Source of the DNA: Piscicola geometra
Lineage: Eukaryota; Annelida; Clitellata; Hirudinida; Piscicolidae
Direction of reading: 5' to 3'
DNA length: 64,000 nucleotides
NCBI GenBank assembly: GCA_943735955.1
Contig: OX030963.1
Coordinates: 6,154,311 to 6,218,310, forward strand
The translations under genes and the position numbers were made by a program. Each line of letters begins with the position of its first letter. Positions within the stretch are counted from its first letter, which is position 1. Positions 1-64,000 of this stretch are shown piece after piece. The notes under the pieces are model-generated. The model did not search any database and was not told the origin of the DNA. It saw nothing but the letters and a program-made list of their open reading frames with translations.

Positions 1-569
<569 letters not shown>

Positions 570-604
570 TGTGCAAGATAACGGTAGATAGAGAAAGCAC
601 TGAC

Positions 605-37766
<37,162 letters not shown>

Positions 37767-37991
37767 AACTCTAAATATTCTATAATTTTCAAATATTAGA
37801 TTATGGGAGTTAATTTTTTAATCTTTAAAATAAATCTTTGAGAAGCCAACAGTGTCGTCTAAACCCTTTAGTCCGTTTTGAAATATTTCTACGTGTTTTG
37901 AATTAAAAACCACAACACTCACCCACTGAGTATATGAAACGTTCAACCATATATATGAACATAAATGTATATATATGTGTGTATTTAGATG

Positions 37992-38117
<126 letters not shown>

Positions 38118-39115
38118 CTTAGAAAGCTTGAGACTCAACCCTAAAACATCATGTATAATGTTTAGTTTTTTTATTATAAAATTTACTTTTAAAAGCTATT
38201 AGGTCTTATAGTATAAGACTTATACATTTACGGTATAGCAAGCTTGGGAGCTCAAAGACACGTTACCAGACACTCAGTTTACTAATAAATAACTGCTTCA
38301 CTGATATTAAAAAGAATATATTTTTAAAACTATAACTTTGAATAGCAATATTTTTTCAATAAATATATCAATGTTGAACTGTAACATCACAACTATTACT
38401 TCAAAAAAATAGCTTCTTTAAATTTTATTTGAAGTGTTAGCTATAGTTATATAAACTCCTTTCTTAACTTCAAAGAAACTAGATCAATATAAATGTTGAA
38501 AACATCTTCAATAAGAAAGTCAAAGTAACTTGCCAAACTTATCTTTTAACAATTAGAAATCTTATCATCAGTCATAGGCGTATCCAGGGGAGAGCAAGGG
38601 GATCAGTTTAAAACTGGAAAAAATTCAAGAGTGTAAAAATGTATGATTTGGAAGGCATTGAAGGAGAAGAAGAATAATGGTTTAACGCGTGGAATAATGT
38701 CAAAGATTTTCCAGATATACATGTGAATATGAACTTTAAAAAAACATATTTGATTTTTTCCAACACTAACCTGTTTTTGCCAGTTTTCTTTATTTAATTT
38801 ATATTTACAATTTCATTTTCAAAATACAATCAATTGATTGAAAAAAAAGTGATATGATGAAAAATGTTTTGTCAAGAACCAAAAATGTAAATGTTCCATT
38901 AATAGAACACTGAGCATGAATGGGGAGAGTCAAATTTAAAACAGTATTTAATGTTTTATCAAAACATTTTTTCAAACTGTTTTTGGATTATTTTTTTCCA
39001 CTAAATATCAAAATACAAATAGTTAAAAAAGGAAATTTGTTTTAAAAAGATTTAAATTATTATATTTTGCATGAAAGGTTTTAAAGCATTTTTCAACATT
39101 TTTTTTTCTTTTTTT

Positions 39116-39344
39116 TATAGTCTATATTCCTCACAGCCTGACAGACGCAGGCCATGTTTCAAATGTACTCTTTTTCTTATGCCACTCCAACGAACGTACA
39201 CATCTTTCAATGCATACGTCGCTAATCACCGCATCATATACACTAGGTATATGATAGTTCATGGTTGCTTGCCAGGGATTCGAACAAGCGACCTTTAAGT
39301 TGCAAGTCCGACGTCTTCCATCTAAGCCATCCCCGCTCCCCAAT
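39116..39344 (-). mobile_element. tRNA-derived SINE, family 2, longest copy
   Basis: The minus strand starts GGGGATGGCTTAGATGGAAG (box A region), then CTTGTTCGAATCCCTGG (box B), then TATCATATACCTAGTGTATA, and ends near CTGTCAGGCTGTGAGGAATA. It is a tRNA-like promoter with an unrelated body, so a SINE rather than a functional tRNA gene. Confidence 0.75.
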
Positions 39345-39479
39345 TATTCTAGCTGTATTATTTTTAGAAAAAGTGCAACTGGTTTGCTTTTCTGATAAAA
39401 TTAATTAAAGTTCTTGTTTATCCAACCTAACAGGGCTTGGCATTCAACTTTTCACAGGATTGCCACTTATGGGCCTTCC

Positions 39480-40145
39480 ACTATCTGAGAAAGAGTGGCA
39501 TATCAACAAGAAGTATTTTTTTCCTCCGTTGATACCCATCGTTGACATGTATTGATGCCATGAAATTTCTCATGATATAAACTAGAGAATTATCATTCCA
39601 AATTACTTTCTTACCATTGGATGCTTTTTCCAGTTTATAATAAAAAAACCTAAATTTTATTTCATATATACTTAGCAATTCTAATTTTTAGCTTAACTGG
39701 ACATTTTCCTATTCTGTTGGACTTTACTGTCCCACAGTATCCATAAGCTCCTCTTTGAAGTTCATCAACTAGCTTCAGTGAGCTGAAAAATCTATCTCAA
39801 AAAAACATATTGTTGTTTTGAAACTAAAATCAAAACAACGCTGGCACCAAGACCCAACTCCTTGTCATATACTGAACCTGTTGTTCCCTGGTAGGGCTCA
39901 TATTGAATTGAATAACCGAAACGGTCGCGAAGACACCAAAACTTGAACCAAAATCTTATTGGCTTCTCTCTCATACATTGTTTCACCACCTTTTTCTATA
40001 ATTTATACTGTCATGCTTTTGTCAACACAAATTCTTTCAAGAGAGCATTTTCTAAAAAAAATTTATTTAGCAAAACAATTAGAAGTCTTACTTCAGAAAA
40101 TTTATCTGTTTTTTCCAATGTTTTTATTTTTAGAGAACGAATAAA
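39480..40145 (-). pseudogene. piggyBac transposase remnant
   Basis: Minus-strand fragments in order: ICVDKSMTV, then REKPIRFWFKFWCLRDRFGY, YEPYQGTTGS, LGLGASVVL, LKLVDELQRGAYGYCGTVKS and WNDNSLVYIMRNFMASIHV. These match piggyBac transposases ('DE.M..FKGR...KQY...KPIK.GFK.W.L', 'YCGTVR.NR.G.P', 'W.D...V...S'). Stops and frameshifts break it. Confidence 0.8.
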
Positions 40146-40842
40146 TTGAATATTTGAAAACTTATAGTAAAATTTGACACTGCTCACTGTTACAATAATG
40201 AAACATTCCTTGTTTTTTTAACAACTAATGATACGTAGACTAGAAATTGATGAGATAATTTTTGGTATATATAAAGGAAGGATAAGTTATTGAGAAATAG
40301 CAAAAAAACAAAATTCAGAAAGTTTTAACATTTTAGTTATTATTTTTCTTTAGCCCTATTTGCCACAAACAAATTCTTCTTTTAATAAGGAAAAAAGTCA
40401 CTAAAAATATAATTTTAAAATAATCAACAAACTATTAATCCTAATTGCCATATTGTAGTTAATTCATTTGTAAACAAATTTAAATTTACAACTTAAAGAT
40501 TTACTGATTATTTAATTTTTTGTAAATTTTTTTCTTAATGTTCCAATAATGGAAAACTGAGCTGATATTTGTTAAGAATGCACTAAAAATTCTATTCACT
40601 CACCTCTGCACCACCAGCACTGTAGAACGTTAATTCAGATCTCTTCGTCGAATTAAAACATGGATGAAAAGCACTGTTAGTGAGAACCGACTTATGTTGA
40701 GCATTCATTGACAATGTGTTTAAGAAATCAGGAAACAATTAATTGAAAAAGAAATTGCGAAGTTAGTGATTAACCCTCGATAGCTTCTTTTTAAGGGAAA
40801 ATTATTTTCTTCATATTATGGAAACAAAGATTTTCTCCTGTA

Positions 40843-41110
40843 TATTGTAGCGGCCTACATATAGGCACGCCCATGCACATGCACACGTGCTCACCAGACA
40901 GGAAGTCCTGGGCATGCCTTCACCAACATACTATAAATAACGTTGTTTTGTAAATAAATGTCTTTCTCTTGTGTCTCTGAACTCTTAACTCGTAATAAGT
41001 GGTGACCCCGAACACGCACGTTATGGCCGATTTTATATTCAAAGTTACGTCAGAGGAGGAGATGAGGGCAGAGCCAACACAACAAGTAAGTTCACTCAGC
41101 TTACCGGCGT
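40843..41110 (+). mobile_element. Gypsy/Ty3 LTR, primer-binding site and start of gag (truncated)
   Basis: TGTAGCGGCCTACATATAGG opens an LTR-like tract with a TATAAATA-type signal; after ACTCGTAATA comes the primer-binding site TGGTGACCCCGAACACG and then ATGGCCGATTTTATATTC, whose reading frame ends SSLSLPAFF before the element stops. The rest of gag, pol and the second LTR are missing. Confidence 0.75.
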
Positions 41111-41280
41111 TTTTCAATATTATGTAAACTATTTTGTTGCATATTATATAAAAAAATTAAACGTTTATAATAGATATTAAGTTTAGTAGTTTTTTGTGTC
41201 TCAAAAGATGCAAACATTTTTTGACTAACAAAATAATACCCCTTCATTTGTTCAGGGATGGATACATATATGTCATCAGT

Positions 41281-41971
41281 CTCACTAAAATAACCATTCA
41301 AATTATGGTGCAATTTTTATCACATTGTTTACTAATTGTTAATTTGACATTTAAAAATAAAATATAAAGTTTTTGAAAATGAAGGAAAATAAAATAGTTT
41401 CACTTTCCTGTAAAACCTTCTAGTTTTTCTCCTTAAATTATATTTTATTATTTTCATCATTCCAATAAAAGGGTCTTATATATGAGTGCGTCTTATACAC
41501 GGTTTTTTTACGGTGATATAATATTTTAACTCTTTTATTTATTCAAGAATTTAGCAAACTATTTTTTTGATATAGAGAAATTAAAAACTAAAAGTTCGAA
41601 TTCAGAGTGTATCCTAAATAACAAGTAAAAATGTTCATTATTTTAACTAGTTAATTTCATCTAGAGACCGAACGAAATTTGGTTTCGACTTCCACGCCCA
41701 AATTTTATATTTTTTAGTTTCGGCCATGTTTCTGTTTCTGTTTCTTCATTTTGATCAACATTTATATTCCTGTATTCTTCAATAAACAATTTTATTATAT
41801 CTATTTATACTAACTATATATATATGAATTTTTATTCATAAAAAATTAAAATTATTACTTATTTTACCTTTGAATCTAACTTCACTTTTAAGTATATTTA
41901 CTTTTAGATGAACCTTAACAGCTTTCAGTTTGCAATATAGGATATCTACTCTGAGCTTTTTTCATTTTGAA
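41281..41971. promoter_or_regulatory. Upstream region of PGM2, no clear promoter motif
   Basis: The 690 bp before the PGM2 ATG. A fragment of a TATAAGACGC-type repeat lies at 41470-41515. I see no convincing TATA box placed for transcription. Confidence 0.3.
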
Positions 41972-62173
<20,202 letters not shown>

Positions 62174-62970
62174 GATGTCACTTGGTGGTGGTGTGCTTGT
62201 ATGGGGATATTTGTGGTGGTTGGGGTGGTGATATTGGTGGTGTGGCTGTGGTGATGTTTATATTGATATTATTAGTGGTGTAATTGTGGTAGAAGTGGTG
62301 TGTTGCTATGATGGTGTGGTGGTAGCTGTGGTGCTATGGTGTCTATAGTGCATTGATCGTGAGGTGTTTAGGATAATATTGTCGTTTGTGCAGATTTGGT
62401 GTTAGTAAGGGAATAGTAGTGGCGGCTGTTGTAGTGCTGGTAGTGACATTGATTTCAGTAAAGTGTGACGTGCGACTCTCAGAAACATCTTTCTGTTTCC
62501 ATTTTCTAATCAGGCTTCCGCCAAACGTTTGTCTTTTAATTAGTTCGAATCACAGAATATTTTTCTTTTAATCACATTTATGTGTTCTTTCATTGTGAAG
62601 AAGTGGCCGCCTTCTAGTTCATGCGTGCAGTAACTAAGAGAGGTTATAAAATAATTAAAACTACATATCAGAAGTTATATAAAGTGAATAATATTTATTA
62701 TAATAATATAATATCTTCAATAATATGATATATATAATAATAATATTTATGTATAATAATATTATATATATAATAATATAATAATATATATGTATAATAA
62801 TATAATATATATATTAATATAATATATATAATAATATAGTTCGTATAATAATATATTATATAATTCTCATAGACATTATATACATCTATCCGAGTGCCAT
62901 AGAGTCATTTAAATTACTTATAATCTTTCGTTGTACCCTTCTCCATTCCATGCCATTCCATGTCAACATC
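62174..62970. other. PGM2 3' flank, no gene
   Basis: G/T-rich to 62340, mixed to 62680, then an AT-rich TAATAATATA tract (62685-62870). No clear AATAAA near the stop codon, so the poly(A) site is not placed. Confidence 0.5.
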
Positions 62971-62974
62971 TTAT

Positions 62975-64000
62975 CTCATTCTTCCTCCATACCACCATCC
63001 ATCTCCTCCAACCCTCCTTCCATACCACCATCCATCTCACCCAACCCTCCTTCCATACCACCATCCATCTCACCCAACCCTCCTTCCATACCACCATCCA
63101 TCTCACCCAACCCTCCTTTCACACCACCATCCATCTCGTCCAACCCTCCTTCCATACCACCATCCATCTCGTCCAACCCTCCTTCCACACCACTATCCAC
63201 CTCACCCAACCCTCCTTCCATACCACCATCCATCTCACCCAACCCTCCTTCCATCTCACCCAACCCTCCTTCCATACCACCATCCATCTCACTCAACCCT
63301 CCTTCCATACCACCATCCATCTCACCCAACCCTCCTTCCATACCACCATCCATCTCACCCAACCCTCCTTCCATACCACCATCCATCTCACCCAACCCTC
63401 CTTCCATACCACCATCCATCTCGTCCAACCCTCCTTCCACACCACCATCCATCTCGTCCAACCCTCCTTCCATACCACCATCCATCTCGTCCAACCCTCC
63501 TTCCATACCACCATCCATCTCACTCAACCCTCCTTCCATACCACCATCCACCTCACCCAACCCTCCTTCCATACCACCATCCACCTCACTCAACCCTCCT
63601 TCCACACCACCATCCATCTCACCCAACCCTCCTTCCATACCACCATCCATCTCACCCAACCCTCCTTCCATACCACCATCCATCTCACCCAACCCTCCTT
63701 CCATACCACCATCCACCTCACCCAACCCTCCTTCCATACCACCATCCACCTCACCCAACCCTTCTTCCACACCACCATCCATCTCACCCAACCCTCCTTC
63801 CATACCACCATCCATCTCACCCAACCCTCCTTCCATACCACCATCCATCTCACCCAACCCTCCTTCCATACCACTATCCACCTCACCCAACCCTCCTTCC
63901 ACACCACCATCCATCTCACCCAACCCTCCTTCCATACCACCATCCATCTCACCCAACCCTCCTTCCATACCACCATCCATCTCACCCAACCCTCCTTCCA
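62975..64000. repeat. 33-bp minisatellite, continuing off the right edge
   Basis: About 31 units of a 33-bp sequence built on CCATCTCACCCAACCCTCCT and TCCATACCACCAT, with variants shared between units. Because 33 is a multiple of three, the minus strand stays open with an 11-residue repeat (GEMDGGMEGGL); a second frame is open too (WVRWMVVWKEG). Read as DNA repeat unless transcription is shown. Confidence 0.93.

Larger units (their letters stand above)
38573..41272. mobile_element. hAT-B element with perfect 8-bp target duplication and nested insertions
   Basis: Begins CATAGGCGTATCCAGG and ends GGATACATATATG, flanked by TCATCAGT at 38565-38572 and 41273-41280. Internal landmarks GTATGATTTGGAAGGCATTG (38640) and GCACTGTTAGTGAGAACCGA (40670) are shared with the copies at 16140-16400 and 20570. 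It contains a SINE, piggyBac remnants and a Gypsy LTR fragment. It occupies most of the space between the two divergent genes. Confidence 0.82.

Overview
The window comes from an intron-rich animal genome, most likely an invertebrate; the species cannot be named from the sequence. The reasons are two multi-exon genes with GT-AG introns, tRNA-derived SINEs, CR1/L2-type LINEs, several hAT families, a piggyBac remnant, a Gypsy LTR fragment and very long, pure simple-sequence arrays. Almost everything outside the exons is repeat.

Gene 1 (minus strand, 37766 down to 605, continuing off the left edge) is a receptor tyrosine kinase. I joined 29 exons by eye and all junction phases agree. The extracellular part has the plexin order: signal peptide, sema, PSI, IPT, PSI, IPT, PSI, three more IPT domains, transmembrane helix. 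The intracellular part is a Met/Axl-like tyrosine kinase with glycine loop, VAVK lysine and HRDLAARN loop, where a plexin would have its RasGAP region. The window ends inside the catalytic loop.

Gene 2 (plus strand, 41972 to 62173) is a complete PGM2-type phosphoglucomutase/phosphopentomutase. It has 20 exons that join in phase to 607 residues, with the catalytic serine loop, metal loop, sugar loop and phosphate loop all intact.

The two genes are divergent. The 4.2 kb between their start codons is largely one hAT copy with a perfect 8-bp target duplication, which contains piggyBac, SINE and Gypsy LTR pieces.

Layout: 1-566 (GT)n; 0.6-5.9 kb kinase, transmembrane and last IPT exons; 5.9-8.9 kb transposons (an AAGAGCCC-ended element, a 731-bp hAT MITE, LINE, SINE); 8.9-21.1 kb IPT and PSI exons between tandem repeats; 21.1-36.7 kb one intron that splits the sema domain and holds nested transposons, including two hAT copies in opposite orientation; 36.7-37.8 kb sema start; 38.6-41.3 kb nested hAT; 42-62.2 kb PGM2 with a LINE in intron 3, a 2.9-kb minisatellite in intron 9 and a hAT inside (GT)n in intron 13; 63-64 kb a 33-bp minisatellite running off the right edge.

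The two genes have no evident functional link. They share one odd habit: tandem repeats begin at or within a few bases of many 5' splice sites (G/T-rich on the sense strand) and others run up to 3' splice sites (C/A-rich on the sense strand), although the genes lie on opposite strands.
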